From Paralithodes platypus (taxonomy: Eukaryota > Arthropoda > Malacostraca > Decapoda > Lithodidae), in NCBI GenBank assembly GCA_032716605.1, contig CM064560.1, forward strand, positions 18,645,441 to 18,709,440: DNA of 64,000 nt. The letters run 5' to 3'. Positions 44,299-56,300 of the stretch are shown here, piece after piece (position 1 is the first letter of the stretch; each line of letters opens with the position of its first letter). The notes under the pieces were generated by a model, which had not been told where the DNA came from, did no database searches, and saw only the letters and a list, made by a program, of their open reading frames with translations. A program made the position numbers and the translations under genes.

Positions 44299-44900
44299 GA
44301 GTAAGAGAAAACAAAAATCCATTTAAAACACCCAAAAATATATATATATATATTTTTTTGTTTTGCCCCTGGGCCATGCCAAATATGACTCCTCCACCTC
44401 CCCTCCTTCCCCACTTTCCTCCCCTCCTTCAGTTATCACCTATTTTCCCTGTTATTCCCTTATTCTGTGGTATATTTTCGTGCTAACATTAGCGAGTTGG
44501 TAGCAGGGCGTTGTCATCACTGTTACCAAGCGTGGGAAAGAGCGAGAGAGAGACTATTGCGTAACAGTGTCTCTCCAGACAAGGGGAGGAGAGGAGGGCA
44601 GGGAGGTTGCCTCAGCCATACATTATGTAACTCCCGGCCTGTATCGCCGATTTTGACCATCCAAACGCTGTTTCCACTTGTTTTATTGATGTAACAGGTT
44701 AATACCTTTATAATCAACCTATAATAGGCACATATGGATAAGTATTAATGCTATTTATGGTAAAATAACGATGTTAGTGATGGGAACAGCTCAAATACAT
44801 CAGCACAGGAGTGTGGTGTCTCATACCCCCCATGCGCACTTCTTAGGTTAAGAGCTTTCTCGCCGTTGCCGGGTTAAGAGTCTTCCTGCAGCTGCCGGGT
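44299..44900. other. Repeat remnants, no gene
   Basis: A TA run at 44,338-44,353, the inverted G/C-rich repeat at 44,385-44,490 and short TTAAGAG...GCCGGGTTAA units at 44,848-44,902 which resemble those near 43,970-44,065. Confidence 0.45.
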
Positions 44901-44904
44901 TAAC

Positions 44905-45107
44905 TGTTGAGGGGCACAGGGCCCTTTGGTGTCCCAGGCGTTTCCGCACCCTCCTCAGCACCACGTCTGGGAGCGGCTTCGGTCACCCGGGCTTTCTTAG
45001 TGGTAAAGCTGGGAGTGTTCTGTGGTGGCACTTGGTTATGGCCTTGGCCTTGCTCTGGACCTTGGGGCTGTTCGATCAGACAGCCTGGGGAACAACATCA
45101 ACCTAGA
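44905..45107 (+). mobile_element. (AAC)n-tailed SINE, 3' fragment
   Basis: GAGGGGCACAGGGCCC through GGGGCTGTTCGATCAGACAG and GGGGAACAACATCAAC. It is more diverged than the other copies and 5'-truncated. Confidence 0.7.
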
Positions 45108-45151
45108 GAGTGATAACATGATGGGGCATTGTTGTGGAAAGACTTTGTTGT

Positions 45152-45705
45152 TGTTGTTGTTGTTGTTCCCTAAGCTGCCTGGCCGAACAGCCCCGAGTCC
45201 CTGAGAAAGGCCATGGCCACGATCGGGATTTCCCACAGAGCTCTCATTGAGTGTAGATTGTGTTGTTGGCGTAAGTGGTTGTGTGAAATGCAGTCTTCTA
45301 TGATGTGTTTAATGGTATGGGGTGCTGTGTTACATCCCGGGCAGGCGTCGACAACGGAGTCATCTAGTCTCTTCTGATAGCTCAGGAGAGCTGGATGGTG
45401 TCCGCATCTCAGCCTGGCCAGGTGGACTCTGTCCTCGCGAGGAAGAGAGGATTCGGAAGGATGGATTTCGGGAGGTCGTGCATGCAGCTGCGTGTTGTCT
45501 GTGAGTGAGTGGATGGATCGGTGAGAGATATGAGTATGGATGTGCTTCTAGAAGTTGGTTCGGGGTGGGCAGGGAGGGAGAGAGGACAATAATTGTGTGT
45601 GATACCGTGTGTTGGGTGTTGTTTTGATATTTCTTGGTGTCTGTGGGTGTGTTGCCATGTAGTTTAGTGGGTGGTCTTGGTTCGTGGAGGCTGCTGCCAG
45701 GAATT
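45152..45705 (-). pseudogene. Jockey/R1-like LINE 3' end, copy 2, with TSD
   Basis: TSD AGACTTTGTTGT at 45,140-45,151 and 45,706-45,717. It encodes the same C-terminus as 32,425-32,992, here with an intact CPGCNTAPHTIKHIIEDC finger (CxxC-x8-H-x4-C) and FLRDSGLFGQAA. A small insertion near 45,440 (AGAGGATTCGGA) alters the frame. The 5' truncation point differs from copy 1, as expected for independent insertions. Confidence 0.8.
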
Positions 45706-46592
45706 AGACTTTGTTGTACTGTACGGTACTGTGCTGCAGTAAAGACTGTAGCCACCGTGTTATGATTGCTGTGCACTGTGTGCAGTACCGTAAAACCGTG
45801 TAACTTCGGACATTTTTCGAGGTTTTTTAACGATATCTCCTGACTGTAAACACATAGAGATATAACTAGGTCAAGTGATGTGTGGTAATCCAGGAAGCCT
45901 CCTAAAATTATCCCCCATAATAAGAGAGCTATCCTTATCCTAAATGGTGTCCGAAGTCATCTTGAAAAGTGGCTAACTTCGGACATACAGTGATTTCTTA
46001 TGGAAAATGATTGTCAAGAAAGCTGGGATAGCTTCGGACAAGCGGAGGGGAACTTCGGACGTACGTTCGTGGTTTTATTTCATTCATTTTTCGGCTCCTA
46101 CTATTTTATATGAATATTTTATTATTGCTGCTTATTCCTGTCCGATGTCTTACTGGAAAATGCACAGTCAATACTTTTAGGCCTGTACAATTAGTATAGG
46201 AGGGGGTTATATTATAATTATGATGTTTAACAAATATTATCTTTGGATCTGTTCTCGTTAGGCATTGAACTCCCTCTTAGAAAATATTGAGCAGGAAAAA
46301 TAACCAATGCTGCCAAATCAATAACTCGAAAATTAACTAGGCCTAGTGAAAATATATAGGTATGGATACTCTATCACTGCATATATATTTCTATGAATTT
46401 GAGCATTTTTATAGGTAAAACGTATGTGTTGGTGTTTCTTACGGCAGATAATAATTTTTTTGGACAAGATATATGCCTCTCCTAATTTATATATATTATA
46501 TATCCAGAATTATCCTATATACATAAATCGGTTAGCATATTATCATATTTTTATGGGTTTTTGGATTCAGAGATTGATTATTTGATCTTTAA

Positions 46593-47062
46593 CCCTCCAG
46601 CCCCGGCTACGCATTACATAAATATTCCCCGAAACCCGGGTGTTTTGGCCGAAAAACGTCTAGGCTAGGCTACCGTATATTTGTTATTCTGACTACTTCC
46701 CGCATTCCCAAGCATAGCTGTGTTATTTACCTGTAGAATGGTGTTAAGTAGAGCTCTCTAAGTCAACTGGTTGAGTTGTGATGATGATTTCATTGGAGAT
46801 AACTTTATGGCAAAAACAGCCACTTTACACTACTTTTCGATACTTAACAACAACATACAGGCACACACGAACAAGCGACGCTCTCCTTCTTGTGGCCGGA
46901 GATGCGGGGCGTCGGTCCAGCCGGCTGTTGTTTACATGCGTCGGACCGACGCCTTGCACACCAAGCTCACAGGCTTTGAGCTCATGGGTGTTTAAGAGCC
47001 CTTCCGGGCAGCTCGTGTATGCTTTTTTATGGGCGTTCAAGAGCCCTTCCGGGAACAGAGGG
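46593..47062. mobile_element. piggyBac-type MITE P1, copy 2
   Basis: TTAA at 46,589-46,592 and 47,063-47,066; the empty site is seen in CGGAC copy 1 near 1,848. Left end CCCTCCAGCCCCGG; subterminal units with AAGAGCCCTTCCGGG at 46,984 and 47,029. The conserved block is at 46,736-46,759. It differs from copy 1 mainly by lacking the nested palindromic MITE and a 10 bp stretch near 46,706. Confidence 0.9.
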
Positions 47063-47499
47063 TTAACCACCATTTTAATGATGGACAAGTATTATGAATT
47101 ATTTTCATAGGGCAAATAATAACAAACGATCGTTTTGTTCCATGTCCGAAGTTTACATTTTTTTTTTTTTTAAACAATAGGTTAAATGATAGTGTTCTAG
47201 CTAGAGCGTTATACAAGTGTAAAAAATTTACTTTGGTGGATGTTGTCTCTGGTAATTTTACTACAAAATTATATCAGTCACAACATCATTCATACAAACA
47301 AATTTCTTCAGGGTGATAGAAGTTTGGCAGGGTAGCGAAAAATTTAAATTTTTTCATCATACTGTATATATAATATTTTTTTTGTGTACATATACTCATG
47401 TCAGTTCCCTAGGGCTTTTACATGCTCTTCCTTTGCCATTTCTCTAAACGGACCTAACAAAAAATAAAAAATAAAAAGCGTTTCAATTATATAATCTAT

Positions 47500-49400
47500 C
47501 TATCTATCTATTGCCTGATGCCGTGATCCCCGAAGGGGTGGCCACGAACGAACCACCCCCATGCACCTGTCCCCAGGCAGTCGACGCCCCTCCCCCCAAC
47601 CAGCACCGCCTTCGTTCATGTAGTTCCTCACTCCATCCTTCCACCTCTCATTCGGTCTACCTCTCCCTCTCTGTCCCTCCACCTCGCTCTCGTACACCCT
47701 CTTAGTCATTCTCTCGCTTTCCATACGTTCCATATGGCCGAACCATCTCAAGTTGTTCCTTTTCACACTTTCCAGCACATCTACCCCCACACCACACCTC
47801 CTTCTTACTTCCTCATTAGTCTGTCTATCCCTCCATGTAACTCCGCACGCACTCCTTAAGTAATTCATTTCCACTGCTCTCACTCTTGGTCTGAGTCTCT
47901 CAACCAACGTCTATGCTTCGCTTCCGTAAGTCAGTGTCGGGATTACCACACTGTCATGCAAGGACTTCTTCACTTCCATACTGACCACCCTATTTCTTGT
48001 TACTGCTTTTAGCGTTCCTACAACCCTCTTCCCCTGTTGTACCCTCTCCTGCACTTCTTCATCCATAGTCCCATCTTTACTCAACACACTTCCCAGATAC
48101 TTAAAAGAGTTGACGATCTCCATAGCCTGACCGTTCAGCTTCACCTCACACTCTGTGACTTCAACCCTTTCGAAGACCATAACCTTGCTCTTCCCCGCAT
48201 TTACCTTCAAATTCCGTTTTTTGCACACTGTTCCACTCATTTACCAGACCCTGCAACTCCCATTCATTATCACTCATCAGAACTGTATCATCCGCAAACA
48301 GCAGTATAGGTAGCTTCCACTCAATTCCCTCCCTTTTCAGCGATACACCAACATCCACTGCTCTTGATAGTATTTCTTTCATGACTCCATCCATATATAC
48401 AGTAAACAACCACGGGGACATCACACACTCCTGTTTCAAACCAACATTCAGGTCAAAGAACTCGCTCTGCTCACTCTCCACACGTACTGCCGCCTTTGCA
48501 CCCTCATACATGCTCTTCACTGCTTTCAGCAACTTGCCCTCTACTCTGTATATTCGAAGTATTTTCCACAAACCTTCTCTATCCACTCTGTCATAGGCCT
48601 TCTCCAAGTCCATAAAGGCAACATACACCTTTTGTTTCTTCTCCACAACACAATTCAGGGTAAAAATCTGATCTACACATCCTCTTCCCTTCCTAAAACC
48701 TCCCTGCTCGTCGCCTATCCATTTCTCCACTCTCACTCTCTCAATCACTACCCTACTGTATACCTTCCCTACTACGCTTAGAAGACATATTCCTCGGTGG
48801 TTACCACACACTCCTCTTTCCCCTTTGCCCTTATATAGGGGGACTATTATGCCAGTCTTCCAGTCATCGGGTGCACTCCCCTTCTCCCATGCTAGTTTGC
48901 ACATTTTCCATACCCATTCTATCACTATCTCACCACCATACCTCAACATTTCCCCACACACTCCATCTGTTCCTGGTGCTTTCCCCAACTTCACTCTTTT
49001 CATGGCTTCCCACACTTCTGACCTCCTGATCCCCACCTCCTCCTCCACTACTTCTCTTCTCCCTCCCATACCATATCCAGCTATGTTTGCTGGCTCTTCA
49101 TTCCTTACATTTAGCAACTCACTGAAGTACTCCCTCCATCTTTCGACTCTTTCTTGCTTCTCGGCTAGCATTCTCCCATTCTTATCTTTCACACCCTTAC
49201 TGTTTCCCTTGCTACCTTCCCTAACTTTCTTGACTTCTTTCCAGAACAGTTTCTTACTCTCCCTCCATTTTACACTCAGATTCCTTCCAAATTACTCATC
49301 TACTCTTCTCTTACTTTCCTTCACCACCCTCTTACTCTCCACGTACCTCGCTCGTTTCTGTCTCTCGGAATCTTCATTCCCTCTACTACCCAACCACTCT
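47500..49400 (-). pseudogene. LINE-A reverse transcriptase and C-terminus (broken)
   Basis: The longest open part is 48,161-49,192: linker VKLGKAPGTDGVCGEMLRYG, then GICLLSVVGKVYSRVV, GGFRKGRGCVDQIF, MDLEKAYDRVDREGL, a QECVMSPWLF box (G is usual where E stands) and LLFADDTVLM, the catalytic box. Frame changes occur near 48,200 and 47,910. The C-terminus has SFKYLGSVLSKDG, WFGHMERMES and GRGRPNERWKDGV. The G-to-E change next to the active site and the frame breaks suggest a dead copy. Confidence 0.85.
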
Positions 49401-50935
49401 CTATATGCTTTCATCTTTTCTTCCACAGCTATTCTTACCTCTTCTGTCCACCATGCTGTACCTTTCACTCCCCTCCCTCTTATCCTCTCTCCTCACTCCA
49501 CACACCTCCTCACATGCTGCACAGATCTCATCCTTAAACACCTTGCTCATCTCCTCCACTTCCTCCATAACTTCCAGGTCGAACCCACCTAGTCGTCTTT
49601 CCACTGCTCTCCTGTACTCCTCCCTAACTTCCTCCTCCTGCAACCTCTCCACCCTCCTCACCATTCCACCCTCCTCTCGCCTCCCTCCAGCTCTCCTCAC
49701 CCACTTCTTTTGTATCCTAACCTTAGCTACCACTACATAATGATCAGACAGACCCCCTCCAATACCCCTCTATACACCCTAGCATCCATCACAGATTTCT
49801 TCATTCGTTCATCCACACATACATAATCAATCAATGACTTTCGTTCCACCACTGTCTTATCCTTCATCGTTAACATCCGTTTCCACGTGTACCTGTGGAT
49901 CATTCTGTGTCGGAAGAAGGTGTTGGCTATTCACAGCCTCCTCCCCACACATACAGTAGGGTCCCGCATAAAACGTGTTCGCATAAAACGAGTCTCGATT
50001 AAAACGACCGACCTAAAATATTAATATTTAATTTTCGATCAGAACGAATGTGATCACATAAAACGAGTCCGCCGCCAAAGTGGGGCAAATACAAGGAGTT
50101 TTCATATAGAGCGCCGAAATATCGTACAAAACGTACAAAATATCGTACGCTTTCATATAAAACGCCGAAATATCGTACAAAACGTACGAAATATCGTTCG
50201 CTTTGTACGAAAATTTTCGCTTACAGTGAACATTGACGATATTGCGCCACCAAAATGCTGTGTTCACATAAAACGAATTCACATAAAACGCCCTCGTTTA
50301 TCGACCATAAACTCGTTTTATGTGAGACCCTACTGTATGCCCACAAGTGCACTACCATTCCCATTCACCTCTGATGGTACCCCCCACCACTCCCTCAACT
50401 TTCCTATCACCCACCTTACCATTCATATCCCCAATCAGAAATATTCTTTCGTTCTTGTCAAACTTCTCCAGGCACGCCTCCACATTCATCCAGAACTCCT
50501 CTTTGTTTCTTTCAAGTATATCCTCTGTCGGGGCATACACGCATACAATCACCCACGTTTGTATTCCTACTTTCATTCTCACCCACACAATCCTTGAACC
50601 CACAGACCCATACTCTCTTACACATTCCTTCCATTTGCTACTTACAAACAAACATGCACCTTCTCTCGCTGTTCCTTCACTCACTCCAGCACACACACCC
50701 ATTCCACACTCCCACTCTCTCACATCTGAACCTTTCCATTTGGTCTCTGTCATTCCACATACATCCAGTCTGGCATTCACTAACACTTCCAGAACCTCTC
50801 TCTCTTTTGTGCCATCATTCATGCCACTAACATTCCACGTAGCCATTCTCAGAATGTCCGAAGGCATGTCCTTAGTCGGTCGTGGTTCGTCAACGTTGGT
50901 TCCGTCCGCATCCGAGGCTGTTAGTTAGTTTTTCT
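49401..50935 (-). pseudogene. LINE-A AP-type endonuclease (broken by a MITE)
   Basis: The N-terminal part (50,352-50,867) has MATWNVSGMN, MTETKWKG and IFLIGDMNGKVG, the Asn, Glu and Asp/Asn blocks of the exonuclease-endonuclease-phosphatase fold. The second part (49,401-49,950) has RMIHRYTWKR, SLIDYVCVDERM and SDHYVVVAK, the last with the catalytic His. A pogo-type MITE at 49,954-50,335 and at least two frameshifts separate them. In a live LINE this enzyme nicks the target. Confidence 0.85.
49954..50335. mobile_element. pogo-type MITE, 382 bp, AAAACG-rich
   Basis: TIR CAGTAGGGTCCCGCATAAAA at the left; the minus strand of the right end reads CAGTAGGGTCTCACATAAAA. TA duplicated at 49,952-49,953 and 50,336-50,337. 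The interior has about a dozen AAAACG motifs and two copies of GCCGAAATATCGTACAAAAC. Inserted in the endonuclease of LINE-A. Confidence 0.9.
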
Positions 50936-51246
50936 TTGCTTTAGATATTTTTTCCGGGTGGGGGTCGCAAGCCCACCGACCCAACCTCTTTAGTCATTAT
51001 ATAATAACAATGGCTAATTACTTATTATCGCCGATGTCCGAAGTTACGACCCAATTCCGAAACGACCCGGTTTTACGGTACTGTGATTGTAGGCCTACCA
51101 TGGAAGCCACATTCACTGTGGATGGTTGCGGTCTTTAAACCTGTATGCATCTATGTATGTATGTATGTATGTATAACCTAGAGAGGACTCTTGGTAAGGT
51201 GTATAAGGATGTTTGGTATATTAAAAGTGGAAAAGCTTATGCTTAA

Positions 51247-51673
51247 CCCTTGTCTAGCGGGGTGTTTTGGGCTCATTTGGGCATATTCAGGCCCTCCTGC
51301 ATGATAAATCAAGCATCTGCATGAAAACAAAATTATTTAGCAAAAAACTAGGCACTAAAAGCTTCAAAATGAGACCAGAACGAGCTACGTAGCACTCGTG
51401 GTTCTCTTGCAGTGATGCCACGAACATGGGAGTTTAGCATACTGTATATCGGTATATTTTTCCCAGCTATGCTCACTACTGGCTACACTGCCGGCCTCTC
51501 GAGAACACAGGGAACATGAGTTAATGGGCGGCGGTAAGCCCTGGGAGTCAGCTGTCTGGCCCGCTGTGCTCCCGGCCATTTGCACTCTATTTTAACCCTA
51601 TAAAAGCCTTAATAATGCTCCTAACTTGCTGCAAATTGGTGAACGACTTAAGTCGAGCGCCGCCAATAAGGGG
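51247..51673. mobile_element. TTAA MITE family C, 427 bp
   Basis: TTAA at 51,243-51,246 and 51,674-51,677. Ends CCCTTGTCTAGCGGGGTG at the left and, on the minus strand, CCCCTTATTGGCGGCGCTCG at the right. The palindrome CGACTTAAGTCG lies 28 bp from the right end. An inverted copy, further interrupted, is at 58,462-59,723. Confidence 0.85.
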
Positions 51674-51689
51674 TTAAGAAACATGGCCA

Positions 51690-52035
51690 ATCAAATTGGT
51701 AGATATTAACAGAATGAAATGAGAATGGGGAGATAGATTTGTAGGGTTAATCCAAAAAATTAGGAAACTAACTAGGAACTAAGGAGGTAGTTGGGTATCA
51801 ATTAGGAATATCAGTGAAGATATGCATATACAGTAGCAGGCATGACTGGTTTGAGTTTGTGGAGAAGATGGATCAACATTGATTGATAAACTGCTAGTTT
51901 GTGAACGTAGAGGGAGCTGCGCAAAGAGGTAGACCTAGAAAGATGTGGGTTCAGATATTTCAACCTGATCTCAAACTTGACAAGTGAGGAAGCCCAATAC
52001 AGGGTTGCTTGGAATGCTGCAAAGAGCGAGACCAT
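51690..52035 (+). pseudogene. LINE-Y 3' fragment, diverged
   Basis: Matches 35,720-36,062 with many changes and indels: AGGGAGCTGC.C.AAG.GGT, CTTGACAAGTGA[AG]G.AGCCC and GGTTGC[CT]TGGAA[CT]GC. No open frame remains. It is the oldest-looking LINE-Y piece here. Confidence 0.7.
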
Positions 52036-52059
52036 TAGGGGAAAAAAAAGGAAAACCTA

Positions 52060-52200
52060 ATATTTATTTGTGGTTCCGGAGTCTATGACGTAAAGCCTAT
52101 AAACATATATGGCTCCTCTTGTCCTTGGACAAGGGGATTTACTGACCTCACTCATCAGCATAAATAACCATACCTCTTAGGAGAGGCTAATTCAAAATTC
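52060..52200. mobile_element. Terminal fragment of the 8.7 kb MITE family
   Basis: TATTTATTTGTGGTTCCGGA and GTCTATGACGTAAAGCCTA resemble the TATTTATTGGTGGCTCCTGG...GACGTAAGTGCCTA end at 8,683-8,730 and 22,600. No opposite end was found. Confidence 0.5.
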
Positions 52201-52224
52201 CTAAGAAATTTTATTAGAATTTGG

Positions 52225-53186
52225 ATAGCCTACCACTGTACACAGTGTACAGTATGTATGTATGCATACACTCAGGCACATACCCCACAGCTGGGGGTGG
52301 CCGACTCGAGACAGAGCCTGAACAGGGACAAAAATAAAATAAAAAAATAAAATAAATAACACAAATTCACACACATCTAGGTAGCCCAGGAGAAGACCCA
52401 GAGACCAGGGATTACTAAGGGCACTCCAGCACTCGCCCGACTCCAGAAGAGATTCCGGTCTCAGCTGGCAGACACACAGCGAAGCCTTGCCACCACAAGC
52501 CCGCCCACCTTGCATCCAAGCATGACCCTTCAAATACTGTATACCGGCTCCCCGGGCCAGGTGCCAGACAGTCTATTATCTAGTCCAACTGGCGCCCGAC
52601 CCCCTCTCACAAACGACAGCATTTATCACTCCTCTATTCACAAGCATTCTCCATTCATTCCTATTTATTACCACTTCTCTTGCCCGATCTATTGTAATTT
52701 CTCTATTTTCCAACGCTTGTACAGTACCGTACTACACATTCTCTCCATCTGAATAGATGTCCTTCTAAGTTCCTACCCCTCTACCTCCCATTGTATCTGA
52801 CTCACAGTCTCTTTATAAGCCTTTCATCTTCCATTCGCTCAGCATGTCCATACCAGCACAGCACCCTTTTGCCCACTCTGGCCGACATAGGTTTCTGCTG
52901 TCCCACTCTCCTACGTATCTCTCCATTTCTCAATCTGTCTCTACGAGTCACTCCACACATACTCATCAAGCAGCTCATCTCTAACACATCCAATTTTCTT
53001 CTCTCCTTGAGTCCTTTGCCTGCAGAGCCCATGTCTCAGCCCTATACAACACTGTTGGTACAACTATCCCTTGATACAATGCACTTTTACCATTAATTCC
53101 AAGATTTCTCACCTTCCACATACAGTACTTCCCATTGCTCCGAAAACTTCCTTCTTTCACATACAGTACTCTCGTTTTACATTTAA
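52225..53186 (-). pseudogene. LINE-B 3' part (RTE-like), left of LINE-Z
   Basis: Minus strand: VVPTVLYRAETWALQAKD (near 53,045), KLDVLEMSCLMSMCGVTRRD, NGEIRRRVG, RVLCWYGHAERMED and LIKRL, with a stop at 52,802, then a 3' UTR ending in GTCTCGAGTCGGCCACCCCC and a (TATG)n tail near 52,248. Homology stops at 53,186 where LINE-Z begins, and upstream coding resumes at about 58,010. Confidence 0.75.
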
Positions 53187-53355
53187 ATAATAATAATAAT
53201 AATAATAAGCATGTTACTTATTTCTCATAAGCGCCAATTTTTCCGAAGAATTCACTAGCGCTCGGAAAGAGAAAGAAAAAAGAACAAAATCAATGCATCA
53301 AAAGAAGGCTTATATACAACACACATTTAACAATCACTAGCAGTGGCAAAATAGC

Positions 53356-56300
53356 CTAAACTCTATAGCCATCTGTCATGACACCTCTCTCAAGATCATA
53401 GCTTCTCTCAAAGAGAAAAGTCTTAAGTTGTCTCCTGAAGCATTCAACAGAACTCAGTTGTCTCATGGACAGCGGCAACCTGTTATACAATCTCGGAGCC
53501 ATGTAGGAGAATGACCTCTCAAAGAAAGAAGACTGCTGGAAAGCCCTTAGTTCATCAAGACGAAAAGGGTCATTGTCATGACGCACAACTAAACCATGGT
53601 GTGCCGGTGGGCGCCTGAGCAGCTCCGCAAGGTACCTAGGCTCACCAAATTTGAGAACCTTAAAAGTCACCAAACACAACTTAAATTCTATTCTTGCTCT
53701 TACTGGCAGCCAGTGCAGTTCTATGTGAAGAGATGTAGTAGGAGTTCTAGGTGGAACACCAAAAATTAGTCTTGCGGCCCTGTTAAGAACAGACTGAACT
53801 TTCTTTAAAATATAATTTGGAAGACCCACCAACAGGGCATTGCAATAATCAACACGAGAGAAGACCAATGAGTGAACCAACGTCAGGAGGCAACGTCTGG
53901 TTATAAACGGCTTCACCAAATAGAGATTTCTGATGTGCAAGTAACAACTTTTAACTATCTGGTTTACATGCTCTTTGAAATCTAATCGGGAGTTCACATA
54001 TACACCCAGATTTCGAACAGAGTTGGCCGGTCGCAGCTGAGATCCACCCACATTGATGGAGAGGGCACCTACTATATCATCAGCTCTTCTATTTCCTCGG
54101 ATGATGAGAATATCAGTTTTACCATCATTTAGTTTAAGTTTTCTCGCTCTCATCCACTTCTTGATATCAGACATCAGCAATTCCATCTTACTCCGTATAT
54201 CAACTATATTTGTGATTCTCACATAAATCTGGGTGTCATCTGCATAAAAGTGAAAGGTGACATTATGTGCACGAAGCAGAAGAGACAAACTGCTGATATA
54301 AATTATAAATAGGATAGGACCTAAAACTGATCCCTGCGGAACACCATACTGCAGGGGTGTCGAGTCCGAGACCATTTGATTTAGCATCACACTCTGGGAT
54401 CTACCTGACAAGTACGACCCAAGAAGCAAGAGAGCGGAGTCACGCACACCACAATCATAAAGATCACTCAATAACAACTTGTGATCCACTGTGTCAAAGG
54501 CCGCAGAGATCAAGCAAGACCAATAGTGAGGCCACACCATTGCAAATGTTCTCAACTAGATCATTATGTACTCTAATCAATGCTGTTTCAGTTGAATGAT
54601 GCTGTCGGTAAGCAGACTGAAAAATTGGGATAGTTTCATTCTGCTGAAGTAGTGGTTGTAATTGGTCAAGTATTGCACGCTCTAATATCTTTGATATGAA
54701 GGACAGGTTGGAGACAGGACGATAGTTCAACATGTTCTCAACATCAAGTCCAGGTTTCTTTAGAGTAGGTCGGAGTAGTGCATGCTTTTCAGAATGTGGG
54801 AAGCTACCTTCAGAGAACCACTTATTAATTATTTTGGAAATAAACTCAACTGTGTGATCATAGACTCTTGGTAGCTTGGAAACATTTATGGGATCCAACG
54901 GGCAAAATGTTTTATTGAGGTTTCTTATGTAGGACGAGATCATGTCCACCTCTACTGAGTGAAAGGATGAGAGGACATTATTAGGAATGTGTCGGGGTTG
55001 GAGTACAACTGAAAGTTCTTCACCAACAGAAGCATCATCCAGTTCCTGTCTTATGCGAGTTATCTTGCCAGCAAAAAATGCCACAAAGTTGGCAGCCAAC
55101 TCGGCATCGGGTACAGAATGTCTTAAGCTGACTCTTGTTTTTCCAAGTAAACTGTTTACAATTGAAGCCAACCTCCTCTGGTCGTTACCACATGAGTCAA
55201 CTTTTCCCTGATAATACACTTTCTTTTCATCTTTGATTGTGTGGACCACGGCTCTTCTGGCTGACAGATATTGCAACCATGTAGAGTCTGTTTTATTTTT
55301 CCACCATTCACGTTCAGCTCTTCTACGCGCTCTTCTAAGAAATTTAACTCGAGTGCTATACCAGGGTGAATCATCTCGTACTATGATTTTCTTCTCTACT
55401 TCTGGACAGTGATGATCGAACACTAATTTAAGTGCATTTCCATGTACCTCCACCAGCTCATCTGAAGTAAGGTTGGAAGTATCAATACTTCACAAGTACT
55501 GTTTTACTTCACTGCTAGCCAAATTTTGGTCTGTATTTTTATAATTTCTAAATCTGATTACTTTTTCATGTGTGAGTGGCTTAGGGAAATCAAAGCTGAA
55601 AGTAATCAAAGCATGATCAGAGGTATTAGGGTCAGCATTCTCAACATCAACATCCAGAACACCACCACAACCCACAGGAGAGAAAACCAAGTCAAGGGTG
55701 TGTCCTAAGATATGAGTTGGGTGGGACACATGGTTTACAAAATTGTTCTGATCAGTCAACTCAAGGAACTCAGGAGAGAATGGCTTCAGATGAGGGCTGT
55801 CAACCCAGTAATTAAAATCTCCACATATCAAAAGTCTTCCGGTTTTAGCAGAAAATTCCTCGAGAAACTGCCCAAACTCTTGTCCTAAGATATGAGTTGG
55901 GTGGGACACATGGTTTACAAAATTGTTCTGATCAGTCAACTCAAGGAACTCAGGAGAGAATGGCTTCAGATGAGGGCTGTCAACCCAGTAATTAAAATCT
56001 CCACATATCAAAAGTCTTCCGGTTTTAGCAGAAAATTCCTCGAGAAACTGCCCACTCTTCCATAAAACCCCTATCTGTGCCACGATGGCCAGGCCTATAG
56101 ACAACTGCCATTCTTAGAATTTGTTGATGGAGTTTTATTTCCACTTCAAACAGTTCATAATAAAGAGGGGCTGGGTTATGGCTTATTTGCAAGATATTCA
56201 CCAGAGATGTGGAGTAGACAACTGCCACTCCACCACCCGGATGATCTCCCCTAGGCCTAGGAACATTTATTATGGAATGGGTTTTAGGCAATGCCGCCTG

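Larger units (their letters stand above)
47496..50995 (-). mobile_element. LINE-A, full-length RTE-like insertion with TSD
   Basis: TSD ATTATATAAT at 47,486-47,495 and 50,996-51,005, confirmed by the uninterrupted sequence in CGGAC copy 1. On the minus strand: a short 5' UTR, an AP-type endonuclease, a linker, RT, a C-terminal region and a (GATA)n tail at 47,496-47,511. Without the 382 bp MITE at 49,954 the length is about 3.1 kb, the usual RTE size. Several frameshifts make it inactive. Confidence 0.9.
45783..51083. mobile_element. CGGAC-rich TIR element, copy 2, interrupted
   Basis: Ends CAGTACCGTAAAACCG at the left and the same sequence inverted at the right, flanked by TG on both sides. 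The sequence is collinear with copy 1 (1,003-2,344), interrupted by a piggyBac MITE at 46,593-47,062 and LINE-A at 47,496-50,995. Repeated CTTCGGAC motifs lie at 45,798-46,060 and 51,030-51,075. There is no transposase. Confidence 0.85.
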
